DNA from: Lacipirellula limnantheis
Lineage (GTDB): Bacteria > Planctomycetota > Planctomycetia > Pirellulales > Lacipirellulaceae
Length of the DNA: 64,000 nt
Assembly (NCBI RefSeq): GCF_007746075.1
Contig: NZ_CP036339.1
Location: 4,307,786 to 4,371,785 of the forward strand
Reading direction: 5' to 3'
Both the position numbers and the translations under genes were made by a program. Positions 1 to 8,828 of this stretch are shown here, one piece after another. The notes under the pieces are model-generated. The model ran no database searches. It was not told where the DNA came from and saw nothing but the letters and a program-made list of their open reading frames with translations. Each line of letters begins with the position of its first letter. The first letter of the stretch is position 1.

Positions 1-564
1 GCCACGGTCGTCGCCACGGTGAAGCCGACGATCCTGATCGGCACGTCGACCACGCCGCAGCAGTTCACTGAAAAGATCGTGCGGTCGATGGCGGCAGCGA
101 CGGAGCACCCGATCATCTTCCCGCTCTCCAATCCGACGGAGCTTCACGAAGCGACGCCGACTCAGATTTTGACCTGGACGAACGGCAAGGCCTTCGTCGC
201 CACGGGAGCACCGTTTGACGACGTGAAGCTAAACGGCGTGACCTATGCGATTGGACAGGCGAACAATGCCGCGCTGTACCCTGGGCTCGGCCTGGGCGTC
301 GTCGTCTCACGGGCCTCGATGGTGTCCGACGAAATGATTTTCGCGGCGGCGCAGGCCGTCGCCGGGCAGGCTCCGGCCGCGACGCCGGGGGCGTCCCTGC
401 TTCCCTCGAACGCGGACTTGCGCACGACTTCCAGCATGGTGGCGGTGGAAGTGGCGCGGACGGCAATCCGCCAAGGTCTGGCGCGCGAACCGCTGGGGGA
501 CGTGGTCGAGGCGGTGCGCCAGTCGCAGTGGTGGCCGGTGTATGTGCCGGTGGAGGCAGTTTGA
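1..564 (+). CDS. maeA: Malic enzyme, C-terminal part (5' end outside window)
   Basis: The frame is open from base 1 and ends at TGA 562-564, giving the last 187 residues of a cytoplasmic NAD(P)-dependent malic enzyme (malate to pyruvate plus CO2). Visible family blocks are SNPTELHEA in the NAD-binding domain, then ATGAPF, then NNAALYPGLGLG, in the order and spacing of the long (about 550-residue) bacterial/eukaryotic-type enzyme. The catalytic N-terminal domain is missing only because the window cuts it. The GTG at 19 is an internal valine codon, not a start. A malate dehydrogenase gene lies elsewhere in the window (31128-32069), so malate metabolism is represented twice. The NAD versus NADP preference cannot be read from this part. 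Confidence 0.93.
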   Translation, partial: ATVVATVKPTILIGTSTTPQQFTEKIVRSMAAATEHPIIFPLSNPTELHEATPTQILTWTNGKAFVATGAPFDDVKLNGVTYAIGQANNAALYPGLGLGVVVSRASMVSDEMIFAAAQAVAGQAPAATPGASLLPSNADLRTTSSMVAVEVARTAIRQGLAREPLGDVVEAVRQSQWWPVYVPVEAV

Positions 565-664
565 CGCCGCGCCCTCGCGGCCGACGGGATGTTTCCGTGC
601 GTTCCCGCTCACGTCTAAACGCGGAGCGCGAGTAGTTCGCACCGACTGCGGCGGCGTGACCACG

Positions 665-1537
665 CTAATCGACTCGCTCGAAGCGGCGGAGGAGCGTGTC
701 GAGCGTCTGGTTGAGGGCTCCCGACAAGGGTTCGTCGAGCGACGTGGGCGGCGGGGTGTCGGAGGCGGCGGCGATGAAGCCGTTCCATTGTAAGCGCACG
801 GGCCAGTGGCTGAGTTCCGCGGTTTGATTGACGCGCTGGAGGACGCGGAGGGCCCAAAAGGCGCCCCAGGCGTCTCGAAAGGCGAGCCAGCGCGTGGTTT
901 GCGGCAGGGCGGCAGGTGGTGAGTCGATCTGGCGGAACGCCGCGAGGCCGCAAGCGGCGAGGAAGAGGGTCAGGGCGGCGGCGACGCGCGTAGTGGCCGG
1001 CAGAGCACCGGCGCTGCTGGTCGCGGCGCCAAAGAGCACGGCTTGCGCGCCGGCGACCAGCAGGGCGGAGAGTGTAAAGCGCGTGGGGAGGTAGTTGAGC
1101 AATCCCATGGCGATGAAGCCCCAGAGGAGCCAGCGCCAGACGCCAAATAGTTCAAGCTGGGTGCCGCCGGGGGAGGCGAGCGCCTGCGCGACCGGCACGA
1201 GCAGCACGAGCCACAGCGAGGCGACGACCCATTGCCAGCCGCGGTCTTGGGGTCGCTTGGCGCCGAGGACCGCCGTCAGCGGGCAGAAGGTCCCGACGGC
1301 GGCGGCGTAGCGCCAGAGGGACGCCGGCAGCGTCGTGGGCGGCAGATGGCGATAGGCCAGCATCGCTTCGACAGCGGCGATGGCAACGGCGGCGGCGATC
1401 CACCACACGGCGGGGGCCGCGAGGGTGGCGCCGCGGACGCGGCGGAGGGCCCCCCAGCCGGCAACAGAGAGGAGGAGGGCCAGAGCGCAGGGCCACCATC
1501 CGCTAAGTTCGGGGAGCTGCGTCGCGGCGGTGGGCAT
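665..1537 (-). CDS. Hypothetical multi-pass membrane protein
   Basis: A 290-residue protein that I do not recognise. Starting at ATG 1537 it has about seven hydrophobic stretches (residues roughly 14-30, 40-60, 72-90, 100-118, 133-150, 155-175, 185-205), then a soluble, hydrophilic C-terminal 85 residues rich in Trp, Arg and Gln. The frame stays open upstream to 1765, but that extension is Arg/Pro-rich and unlike a protein N-terminus, so the internal ATG is preferred; no good ribosome site is visible for either. It is convergent with the malic enzyme gene (100-bp gap). It looks like an integral inner-membrane protein with a cytoplasmic tail. No catalytic motif is seen. Confidence 0.7.
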   Translation of the reverse strand: MPTAATQLPELSGWWPCALALLLSVAGWGALRRVRGATLAAPAVWWIAAAVAIAAVEAMLAYRHLPPTTLPASLWRYAAAVGTFCPLTAVLGAKRPQDRGWQWVVASLWLVLLVPVAQALASPGGTQLELFGVWRWLLWGFIAMGLLNYLPTRFTLSALLVAGAQAVLFGAATSSAGALPATTRVAAALTLFLAACGLAAFRQIDSPPAALPQTTRWLAFRDAWGAFWALRVLQRVNQTAELSHWPVRLQWNGFIAAASDTPPPTSLDEPLSGALNQTLDTLLRRFERVD

Positions 1538-2016
1538 GGCTGATGGCGGTCGGAACGGACGTTGACGGCTGGTTGGGGCGAAATCGGCCCGCTTTTCGGC
1601 CGCCCAGTTCGCCGGTCCGATTGTAGCGGTCGCGGCGGGGTGAAAGCATGGGCAAACTTGCGCGCGTTGGTTGCCGGGGGTGCGCGCGTGACGCATGATT
1701 CGGCAGCGAAGAATATCCCCCCGATCGCGATGGCGACCCGGACGGTTATTCGCTGCAACCAGCACATTTGAATGCTTCGGACGCGCGCCGCGCCAACTGG
1801 GGAGTGAGGCGGGGCCGTGGTCGGGGCAAATGAGGGTGGGCGGGGCTCGGCAACGAGTCTCGCCCGCTCTTTTTTTATGCGCTCATTTCGCCCATCAACG
1901 CCGCGGGCTTTGACAATCGACGCGGCAACTTGAGCCAAACAAGGCAAGCTCGTCTACCGGCGACGCCGGGTGGCTTTGATTGATGCTGCGGGAGGCTTCG
2001 CTTGGCGTGACGCTAT

Positions 2017-2040
2017 CCCCTGGCGGAGCCTGGGGCTACA
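2017..2040 (+). repeat. REP-like palindrome (GGCGGAGCC core)
   Basis: Reads CCCC-T-GGCGGAGCC-T-GGGG followed by CTACA. The same GGCGGAGCC core inside C-run/G-run arms recurs at 23444-23465, 42614-42632 (inverted) and 42675-42693, making a dispersed family. Confidence 0.6.
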
Positions 2041-2163
2041 GGTCGAAGGCCCCGAGGTCTGAAAATGGACAGAATCGGCTTTAGCGGAGTTGGCGGAGTC
2101 GCCGATATAACTCCTATCAAAGAGACGGGAGGGCGAAACACTAGTCGTGTTTTGCTTCAGGAT

Positions 2164-2208
2164 AAAGGTAGCGGCAAGACGACGGATCGACTTGCCGCTA
2201 CCTTTTTT
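2164..2208. terminator. Bidirectional hairpin terminator
   Basis: A perfect 15-bp stem (arms 2164-2178 and 2194-2208 by pairing AAAGGTAGCGGCAAG with its complement) closes a roughly 12-nt loop, and the right arm runs into a T tract on the plus strand. It lies about 30 bp past the stop of the minus-strand TPR gene and is the likely 3' end of that transcript. The U tract is better on the plus strand. Confidence 0.75.
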
Positions 2209-2237
2209 GTTGCGCTAAGAAAAGCTTCCGCGGGTCG

Positions 2238-3800
2238 CTACTTCGCTGGCGGCGTCGCCACTGGCAGCGTGGTCGCGCCGGCGGTCGCCGCAGCTGGCGT
2301 GGCTGGGGCGGCGGCAGCGGCCGGCGATCCTGGCGAGGCCGGATTCGCCGCCGGCACCGTGCCGCCGAGCTCCTTGACGAGGGCTTCGGCCTCTTTGCGG
2401 TACATGAACATGCCGGCGCCGGCCTGTTGCAGCACCTGCTCCAGGGCCTTCACGGCGTTCTCTTTTTGGCCCTTGGCCACGAGGATCTTCGCCACGAGGT
2501 AGGCCGAGTCGGCGTTGAGCTGCCCGCCTTGGACGGCCTTCTGGAGGAAGGCATCGGATTCGGCGCTGCGACCGAGCTTTTGCAGGATCCAGGCGAGCGT
2601 GATGTTCGCCTGCGAATTGTTGCCGAACCGCTCGGCGTTCATCTGGGCGTAGCGGAGCGCCTTTTCTTGCTGGGCCAGATTGGGGCTGTCCGAAAGGATC
2701 AGCGCCAGCAGGTTGATCGCGCCGGCGTTGGAGGGATCAACGCTGAGGACCTGCGTCAGGGCTTCTTCAGCACCGGCGGCGTCGTTGCGCATCTTCGCCA
2801 CGAGGCCGTCGAGCATCAGGGCCGCCACGGACTGCGGGGCGTTCTTGCGCATTTCCTCGGCGACCTGCTGGGCCTTGTCGAGTTGGTTCTGCTGGATCAG
2901 CCACTCGGCGTAGGCGCGGGACGTGGCCTCGTTCTTGCCGTCTTCCTTGTAGGCTTGCTCGAACGCCTTTTTCGCTTCGTCGAGCTTGGCATCTTGCGTG
3001 AAGAGTTGGCCCAAGACCACGTACGGATGGCCCGACTGGGCGTTGAGCTCGCGGGCCTTCTTGAATTCGTTGAAGGCGTCGGCGGGCTTCTTCAGGCGGA
3101 ACATCGTTTCGCCCAGGCGGGTATGGGCGGCGGCGCTATCGGGATCGAGTTCGACCCATTTGACGAGCAACTCGTTGGCCGGCTCCCATTGCTGGCGACG
3201 TTGGTGGACGGCCGCGAGACCGGCCAGGACGCGGATCTGGAAGTTCTGCTGACGCTTGGCGTTCTCGTTGAACTTCTCGACAAGCGACTTCGCTTTTTCA
3301 AACAAGGCGTGCGACTCGGTGGTGCGGCCTTCGGCGAACGCGAGGTCGGCCAGCAGCAAGTAGGCCTCGGGGTCGTTGGGATAATTGGTGACGGTCGATT
3401 CGAGCAGCATGCGAGCCTGCTCGCCGTTGCGCGCGAAGACTTGGAGCTTGGCCAGCATCAAGTCGACCGGGGGGAGCTTCGGATACTTCTGCTTGGCAAT
3501 GTCGAGATATTCCTTGGCTCCCGGCAAATCGCCGTTTTTGAAGCGCTGCAGGGCGTTCTCAACTTCGGGGTAGGCTTGGTTGGAGAGCGAGACCGAGTCG
3601 CCGATGAGATTCTCGACGGTGAACGGATCTTGCGCGGCGGCGACGCCGCCGGCGGGAGCGGCTGCAGCCGGGGCTGCCGCCGCGGGGGCGCCGGCAGCAG
3701 GCGCCTGAGCGAGGACGCTGCCTTGCTGCATGCCGATGGCCGCGGCCGTCAGAGCGGCGAGGCTCCGACCGAGAACGCCGCGAAACTTGGGCGAAGTCAT
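2238..3800 (-). CDS. Secreted tetratricopeptide-repeat protein
   Basis: 520 residues. ATG 3800 is chosen because AAAGG sits just upstream and it opens directly on a signal peptide (basic residues, then LAALTAAAIG, then VLAQA cleavage-like site near residue 33); the frame extends to 3839 without a ribosome site. After an Ala/Pro-rich linker (about 33-55) the rest is helical repeats with TPR spacing and the usual small/aromatic pattern (for example the AYLLLADLAFAEGR and AHTRLGETMFRLKK helices). The C-terminus is Ala/Pro/Thr-rich. It is probably a periplasmic or cell-surface scaffold. No enzymatic domain is seen, and the partner is unknown. A terminator follows at 2164-2208. Confidence 0.85.
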   Translation of the reverse strand: MTSPKFRGVLGRSLAALTAAAIGMQQGSVLAQAPAAGAPAAAAPAAAAPAGGVAAAQDPFTVENLIGDSVSLSNQAYPEVENALQRFKNGDLPGAKEYLDIAKQKYPKLPPVDLMLAKLQVFARNGEQARMLLESTVTNYPNDPEAYLLLADLAFAEGRTTESHALFEKAKSLVEKFNENAKRQQNFQIRVLAGLAAVHQRRQQWEPANELLVKWVELDPDSAAAHTRLGETMFRLKKPADAFNEFKKARELNAQSGHPYVVLGQLFTQDAKLDEAKKAFEQAYKEDGKNEATSRAYAEWLIQQNQLDKAQQVAEEMRKNAPQSVAALMLDGLVAKMRNDAAGAEEALTQVLSVDPSNAGAINLLALILSDSPNLAQQEKALRYAQMNAERFGNNSQANITLAWILQKLGRSAESDAFLQKAVQGGQLNADSAYLVAKILVAKGQKENAVKALEQVLQQAGAGMFMYRKEAEALVKELGGTVPAANPASPGSPAAAAAPATPAAATAGATTLPVATPPAK

Positions 3801-4313
3801 GATCAACCTTTCGTGAGTAGATGCCCCCGGCGCGGTCAATCGTCGCCGAAGATATTGGATTGAGTGTCTGGCGCCTGGGTCGCTGCTGCGCCGAGCGGCG
3901 CTCGCCTCATTCTAAACGAAGGCGCGGGCTCGGCGACACTAGATTGTAGGGCGTCGGGCGTCTGGGGCCATGGGGCGCCGTCGACTCGCAGGCCTGTAGC
4001 GATCGTATCGGTTAGGCGGCTTTCGGACGCGGAGATGCGCTCGTCGCGGAGGCCAGGCCGCCAAGGGCATCAAGAGCCTGAAACGGGCCGCCGGCGTCGA
4101 CCCGCGACGTTCGGTCTCGTTCATTGACCGCGGCGTGCCATCGGCGTTGTCGACGCCCGACTCGGGGCCTGGTCGCCCAGAGGCGTGGCGGGGCGTTTCT
4201 CGACGGGTCGCGGCAAACCGCCTATATTGAGAATCTCTACAATCTCCGGCGCGTTGTCGTTCAGGCGGCCCCGCCTTTCAATTATTGTTTCGTCGCGCAA
4301 AGGAACCCCTAGC
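3801..4313. other. 513-bp divergent intergenic region
   Basis: Separates the minus-strand TPR gene from the plus-strand ABC permease gene. Apart from the promoter candidate at 4200-4228 I see no feature or gene. Short Arg-rich open frames here look spurious. Confidence 0.55.
4200..4228 (+). promoter_or_regulatory. Candidate sigma-70 promoter for the ABC permease
   Basis: TCGACG (4200-4205), 17-bp spacer, TATATT (4223-4228): 4/6 and 5/6 matches to the -35 and -10 consensus. It would start transcription near 4235, about 80 bp before the TTG start codon at 4314. Confidence 0.4.
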
Positions 4314-6104
4314 TTGTTGGTTGGGCCCGTCTTTAACCGAGAGTTGGCGACGGCCCCGCGATCCTGGCGGCTCTATCTCTCGCGGGCGATCTACGTTGGC
4401 GCGCTGTTTGGGCTGGTCTGCACAGCGTGGCTGATTCTCTTCGGTTCGCAACCGATGCGGACGCTGGGGGACCTCGCCCGTTTTGGCTCGGCGATCTTTG
4501 CGCTCTTGGCGCCGGTGCAGTTGGCGATGGCGATTGGATTTTCTGCGCTGCTGACGGCGGCAGCGGTCGCGCAGGAGAAGGACCGACGAACGCTCGACTT
4601 GTTGCTGATGACGCGGATGACGAATTCGGAGTTGGTCATCGGCAAGTTGCTGGCGAGCATGCTGACGGTGCTCGTGCTGATATTGTCGGCCGTGCCGCTG
4701 TTCCTGCTGCTGGCAATGCTGGGCGGGGTCTCTCACGGCCAGATCGCGCGGGTGTTCGGCGTGACGCTGGCGGCGGCGCTCGCGGCGGGGAGTCTGGGGT
4801 CGACGATTGCGCTGTGGCGCGAGAAGACGTTTCAGTCGCTGGCGATGACCGCACTGGCGTTGATGATCTGGCTGCTTGCGGGAGAGGCGGTGGCGGCGCT
4901 GCGTGACGACGCGCGCGGACTGCTCGGCGCCGCGCCGAGCGAATGGGCCGTCGCCGTCAGTCCTGTGCGCGCGATTTTCGCCGCGGCGGCGCCGCGAACT
5001 TCCCTCACGCCAATGTTTGCCGGAGCGCCGTGGCTCGGCGCGCCGTCGGATTTCTTTACCATCGCTGCGGCGGCCTTGGCGTTGGCGTTGAACGCGCTCG
5101 CGATTCTGCTCGTCCGCGTGTGGAACCCGACGCGCGAAGCGCGGCCGCAGACGGCCGATGAGTCGCACGACGGGGCGCTGGCCGACGCGCCGCGCGACGT
5201 TCACGCCGCTCCGGGTCGCACGAAGGAAGTCTGGGATAATCCCATTCTCTGGCGTGAGATCTGCACCTGGGCTTACGGCAAGAAGGTGGTCGTCATCAAG
5301 ATTGCGTACCTGGCAATCTTCGCCGCCTGCGCGTGGGCGATGTACGGCGTGCTGCAGGCCGAGCCCACGCCGACCGTGGGAGGCGCGCTACCCGACGCCT
5401 CGCGGGCCGTCGTTCCGCTGCTTGTGTTGGGGTTGGTGCTGGTCAATGCGTTGGCGGTGACTTCCATCACCAACGAACGAGACGCCGGGGCGCTCGACTT
5501 GCTGCTGGTGACCGACCTGTCCCCGAAGGAGATCATCTTCGGCAAGCTGGGCGGCGTGCTCTACAACGCTAAGGAAATGATTTTGCTACCGGCGTTGTTA
5601 TGCGTGGTCTGCTGGTGGTTTGACCGGATCACGACGGAGAATCTGCTGTTCATGCTCGGCAGCTTGCTGGTGCTCAATGGGTTTGTGGCGATGCTGGGCG
5701 TCCATTCGGGGATGACGTACCCGAACTCGCGCTCCGCCGTCGGCGTAAGCCTAGGCACGCTGCTGTTTTTGCTGCTCGGGGTGGCCGTGTGCATGCGGAT
5801 GATGGTCGCGTTTCAGGCGAACTTCGAGAACCAATTGTTGTCGTTTGCGGCCTTTATGCTCGGAGGCGGGGCAGGGCTCTTCTTCGCCCTGGGGCGGCGC
5901 AATCCGTCGCCGGCGATTTGGTGGGCCTCGATGCTTGCGCCGTTCGCCACGTTTTACGTCATTTCGACGTTCCTGCAATTGAGTTACGGCGCCGCGGCGC
6001 TGGTGACCATCCTCATGTACGGATTTGCAACGGCAACGCTGCTGATCCCCGCGATCTTTGAGTTCGACGTCGCCACCGGGCGGACGACCGCGCGAGACAT
6101 TTAG
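4314..6104 (+). CDS. ABC-2 type transporter permease, internally duplicated
   Basis: 596 residues from TTG 4314, which has AAAGGA nine bases upstream; no ATG is available, and the next residues, GPVFNREL, match the start of the second permease in this window (46189). There are many hydrophobic segments. The chain is two similar halves: PVFNREL near residue 5 and NPILWREI near residue 308, each followed by TM segments and then by a D/E-rich LDLLL-x-T loop leading into GKL. That makes a fused pair of ABC-2 half-permeases. No ATPase gene adjoins, so the nucleotide-binding partner must be encoded elsewhere. The substrate is unknown. The CNNM gene begins 14 bp after the stop. Confidence 0.8.
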   Translation: MLVGPVFNRELATAPRSWRLYLSRAIYVGALFGLVCTAWLILFGSQPMRTLGDLARFGSAIFALLAPVQLAMAIGFSALLTAAAVAQEKDRRTLDLLLMTRMTNSELVIGKLLASMLTVLVLILSAVPLFLLLAMLGGVSHGQIARVFGVTLAAALAAGSLGSTIALWREKTFQSLAMTALALMIWLLAGEAVAALRDDARGLLGAAPSEWAVAVSPVRAIFAAAAPRTSLTPMFAGAPWLGAPSDFFTIAAAALALALNALAILLVRVWNPTREARPQTADESHDGALADAPRDVHAAPGRTKEVWDNPILWREICTWAYGKKVVVIKIAYLAIFAACAWAMYGVLQAEPTPTVGGALPDASRAVVPLLVLGLVLVNALAVTSITNERDAGALDLLLVTDLSPKEIIFGKLGGVLYNAKEMILLPALLCVVCWWFDRITTENLLFMLGSLLVLNGFVAMLGVHSGMTYPNSRSAVGVSLGTLLFLLLGVAVCMRMMVAFQANFENQLLSFAAFMLGGGAGLFFALGRRNPSPAIWWASMLAPFATFYVISTFLQLSYGAAALVTILMYGFATATLLIPAIFEFDVATGRTTARDI

Positions 6105-6118
6105 CAGCGCACGCCCCC

Positions 6119-7378
6119 ATGATCCAAGAATTTGGCCTCTATTTCGCCGCGATGCTCGTGCTGACGGCGTTCTCCGCCTTCTGCTCGTGCTCGGAGGCGG
6201 CGATTTTTTCGCTGCAGCCCGACGATCGACGAGCCCTGCAGAAGGGCAACGCCGCGCAGCGGACGGCGGTCGAGTTGATCGGGCGGCCTGACCGGTTGCT
6301 GACGGCCATTCTGTTCTGGAACCTGATTTTTAACTTCGGCTTCTTCGTCGTCGGTTCGGCGGTCGAGTATCGCCTGCACGCAGCCAGCCGACACAGCGAA
6401 GCCGCCGTGCTGATGGCTTGCTCGCTGCTGGGAATGATTGTCTTCGGCGAGATGCTGCCGAAGACCATTGGCGTGCAGCAGCCGCGAGTGTTCGCCAGCC
6501 TCTGCAGCTTGCCTTTGGCGGCCATGGTGCGAGTGATCGATCCGCTCATGCCGCTGTTCGCCGCGGCGAACAACTTGCTGCAGCGCGTGCTGCTGCCAAA
6601 CTTCGAGCGCGAACCCTATTTGGAGATCAGCGATCTCGAGCGGGCGATCGAACTCTCCACGAGCGACGCGCAGCTGGCGGCGCTGGAGCAATCCGCTCTG
6701 CGGAACATCGTGCTGCTATCGGAGTTGCCGGCCGAAGAGCTGATGCGGCCGCGAAACCAGTATCAGGTATTCGCAGCGCCGGTCCACCTCGAGCAACTGC
6801 AGGGCGAGTTGCCGCAGGCGGGTTACCTGTTGATCACCGAGGACGATAGCGACGACATCGCCGCCGCGATTCCGCTCCGACAACTCTCGGTGATTCCGCG
6901 CCACCATTTGGAGAAGTTCGCCCAACCGGTCGTGTATGTTCCTTGGTGCGCCACGGTCGCCTCGATTCTCGACGAACTGCGACGGCAGGAGCGCGACGTC
7001 GCGGCGGTGGTCAACGAATACGGCGAAACTATCGGCATCGTGACGATCGAGGACGTGCTGGAGACGATCTTCGAGGAACAGTCGAGCCGTAGCGCGAGAT
7101 TGCTGGCGACTTCGTCGATCGTGCCGGTGGCGCCCGACCGTTGGCATGTCACGGGGATGACCAACTTGCGGCGGCTGAGCCGGCACTTCGACGTGCCGCT
7201 GGAGCCGTCGCGCAGCGTGACGGTCGCGGGGATCTTGCAGGAGCAACTGCAGCGAATTCCGGTCGAAGGAGACGAGTTGCTGTGGAGCGGCTTTCACTTG
7301 CGGGTCATTGAGGTCGGCGATACGGGCGCCGTGAAAGTGGAACTGCGGATTCCGCCTGCCGGAGGGCCGCTGCCATGA
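6119..7378 (+). CDS. CNNM/CBS-domain membrane protein (HlyC/CorC family)
   Basis: 419 residues. An N-terminal CNNM (DUF21) membrane domain (about 1-190; CSCSEAAIFSL motif near the first TM, FGEMLPKTIG near residue 115-124) is followed by a CBS pair (about 200-330, ending in VVNEYGETIGIVTIEDVLE) and a C-terminal CorC/HlyC transporter-associated domain. The full family architecture is present. Members are implicated in Mg2+/Co2+ homeostasis or efflux; the substrate here is inference. Its stop overlaps the next gene's start (ATGA), so the two CNNM proteins are translationally coupled and may act as a heteromer. Confidence 0.88.
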   Translation: MIQEFGLYFAAMLVLTAFSAFCSCSEAAIFSLQPDDRRALQKGNAAQRTAVELIGRPDRLLTAILFWNLIFNFGFFVVGSAVEYRLHAASRHSEAAVLMACSLLGMIVFGEMLPKTIGVQQPRVFASLCSLPLAAMVRVIDPLMPLFAAANNLLQRVLLPNFEREPYLEISDLERAIELSTSDAQLAALEQSALRNIVLLSELPAEELMRPRNQYQVFAAPVHLEQLQGELPQAGYLLITEDDSDDIAAAIPLRQLSVIPRHHLEKFAQPVVYVPWCATVASILDELRRQERDVAAVVNEYGETIGIVTIEDVLETIFEEQSSRSARLLATSSIVPVAPDRWHVTGMTNLRRLSRHFDVPLEPSRSVTVAGILQEQLQRIPVEGDELLWSGFHLRVIEVGDTGAVKVELRIPPAGGPLP

Positions 7379-8340
7379 TTGGAGCCTTCGCCCTGTTTCT
7401 CGGCGCGTTGTCGATGAACGCATTCTTCAGCGGGACGGAAACCGGATTCTTCCGCCTCAGCCGGTTGCGGCTGGTGATGGAAGGGATCGCCGGCGACCGC
7501 ATGTCGCGGATCCTGCTCTGGTTTGCCAATCAACCGTCGATCTTCGTCGCGACGGCGCTGGTGGGGAATAACCTGGCGAACGACCTGACGTCGCTTTCCG
7601 TGGTCATGGCAACCGAGGCGATTTGGCCCCAGGGGGGAGTGCTCGCCAGCGTCCTGCCGCCGCTGCTGGTGACGCCGTTCATGTTTATTTGCGGCGACCT
7701 GCTGCCGAAGAACGTCTTCTTCAACGCCCCGAATCGACTGATGCGGCGCTCGACGCCGATCGTGGTCGTGGCGGCCGTGCTGTTCGCGCCGATTACGTTT
7801 TTGCTCTGGCTGCTCAGCCTTGTGCTGCAACTCTTCACTCGCGAGCGGCCGCAGGAACTACGTTTGTCGCTGGCGCGCCGCGAGTTGACCGCGATGCTGG
7901 TCGAAGGGCACGAAGCGGGACTGCTGCGGCCGGTGCAACGAACGCTGGCGCAAACCATGCTCGCCATCGGCGGTCAGCCGGTGAAGAACTATGCCGTGCC
8001 GACGAGCCGCATGGTGCGCGTAACGACGACCATGAGCCGCAGCGATATGCTGCGGCTCGCCCAGCGCTACAATCGAGCGCTGCTGCCGGTCGAAGATCCC
8101 CAGCAGAAGCGGCAGCTAGTCGGCTTCGTGCGGGCGATCGATCTGTTTCTAGAGAGCAACGAGACCGAGCTTCATCCCGAGCCTTTCGTCGAGCTGACGG
8201 AGAACGAAACGTTCTTGTCGGCGCTCGGCAAGTTGAACGTGGCGGAAGACGCCCTGGGCCATGTGGTTGGGCTCGGCGGCCGCAGCCTCGGCTTTGTGAG
8301 CGGCCGCGATTTGCGCCAGGCGCTGCTGCGTGCGCAGTAA
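7375..8340 (+). CDS. Second CNNM-domain membrane protein
   Basis: 321 residues, start ATG 7375 overlapping the preceding stop by four bases. The CNNM core is clear: FFSGTETGFFRLSRLRL near residues 17-33, four hydrophobic helices, and ICGDLLPKNVFF near residue 104-115. The following CBS-like region (about 200-320) is degenerate and ends in GRDLRQALLRAQ; the C-terminal CorC_HlyC domain of the upstream paralogue is absent. Two dissimilar CNNM subunits in tandem suggest a heteromeric transporter. A hairpin at 8364-8396 separates it from the convergent small gene. Confidence 0.82.
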   Translation: MIGAFALFLGALSMNAFFSGTETGFFRLSRLRLVMEGIAGDRMSRILLWFANQPSIFVATALVGNNLANDLTSLSVVMATEAIWPQGGVLASVLPPLLVTPFMFICGDLLPKNVFFNAPNRLMRRSTPIVVVAAVLFAPITFLLWLLSLVLQLFTRERPQELRLSLARRELTAMLVEGHEAGLLRPVQRTLAQTMLAIGGQPVKNYAVPTSRMVRVTTTMSRSDMLRLAQRYNRALLPVEDPQQKRQLVGFVRAIDLFLESNETELHPEPFVELTENETFLSALGKLNVAEDALGHVVGLGGRSLGFVSGRDLRQALLRAQ

Positions 8341-8363
8341 CGGTCGGTTGCGCGTCGATTACT

Positions 8364-8396
8364 CGCAGCGCACCCCGTGCGGGGCATTCCGCTGCG
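8364..8396. terminator. Hairpin between convergent genes
   Basis: CGCAGCG (8364-8370) pairs with CGCTGCG (8390-8396), with an inner CCCC/GGGG pair (8373-8376 with 8381-8384). It is centred between two convergent stops, so it may act as a shared terminator, though no T tract is seen. Confidence 0.4.
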
Positions 8397-8400
8397 TCGC

Positions 8401-8637
8401 CTAGCGCGAGTAGCCGAGCGACTTGAAGATCGACAGCATCTCTTCGAAGTTAATGAAGCGGCGGCGGTGCGAGAGTTTGTACGTGTCGATCGCGCGGGCG
8501 AGCTCGGCCGCGTCGGGGGAAAGCTCCGTGTAGCTGTTGACGAACTGGCGACGTTCGCGTCCCGGACCTTCGGTCGGGCCGAGCATGTTGCGACGGTCGA
8601 TGAACGTCGTTTCGTCGGTAACCATCGTGCTCGACAT
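8401..8637 (-). CDS. Small conserved hypothetical protein
   Basis: 78 residues from ATG 8637, with GGAG eight to nine bases upstream; the frame is open to 8724 but without a start signal. The sequence is polar with no TM segment: an N-terminal FIDRRN segment, the stretch ERRQFVNSY, then LSPDAAELARAIDTYKL and a C-terminal RRRFINFEEMLSIFKSLGY. I recall similar short proteins in planctomycetes, without a known function; this is memory, not a search. The C-terminal half looks like a small helical pair. It stands alone between two longer genes. Confidence 0.7.
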   Translation of the reverse strand: MSSTMVTDETTFIDRRNMLGPTEGPGRERRQFVNSYTELSPDAAELARAIDTYKLSHRRRFINFEEMLSIFKSLGYSR

Positions 8638-8828
8638 GGCAGGGCTCCAATCTACAGGAAGGGGTGGCGAGCCGTGGCAACGGCCCAGGCGGGAGGAAGC
8701 CGCCGCAGCAAACTTCCGAGGCAAATCTACCTCACGCGGCCGACGCCGCGGGGGAATGCAGAAACTCGCACGCGGCGGCCGATAGGGATCGCAATCGTAC
8801 GCGCCGGTCGTGCCGGTTATGCCGGACG

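Larger units (their letters stand above)
1538..2237. other. 700-bp intergenic region
   Basis: No credible gene is seen between the membrane protein and the TPR gene. The stretch holds a palindromic repeat at 2017-2040 and a strong hairpin terminator at 2164-2208. The open frames here are short and Arg/Gly-rich. Confidence 0.6.

Noticed and set aside
2100..2109. GCCGATAT, near the sigma-28 -10 consensus
   Set aside because: No -35 match at the right distance and no plus-strand gene until 4314.
2427..3863. A 478-residue open frame on the plus strand opposite the TPR gene
   Set aside because: It mirrors the codons of the TPR gene, has no ribosome site, and its composition (Gly/Leu/Val/Arg without domain features) is that of an antisense shadow in GC-rich DNA.
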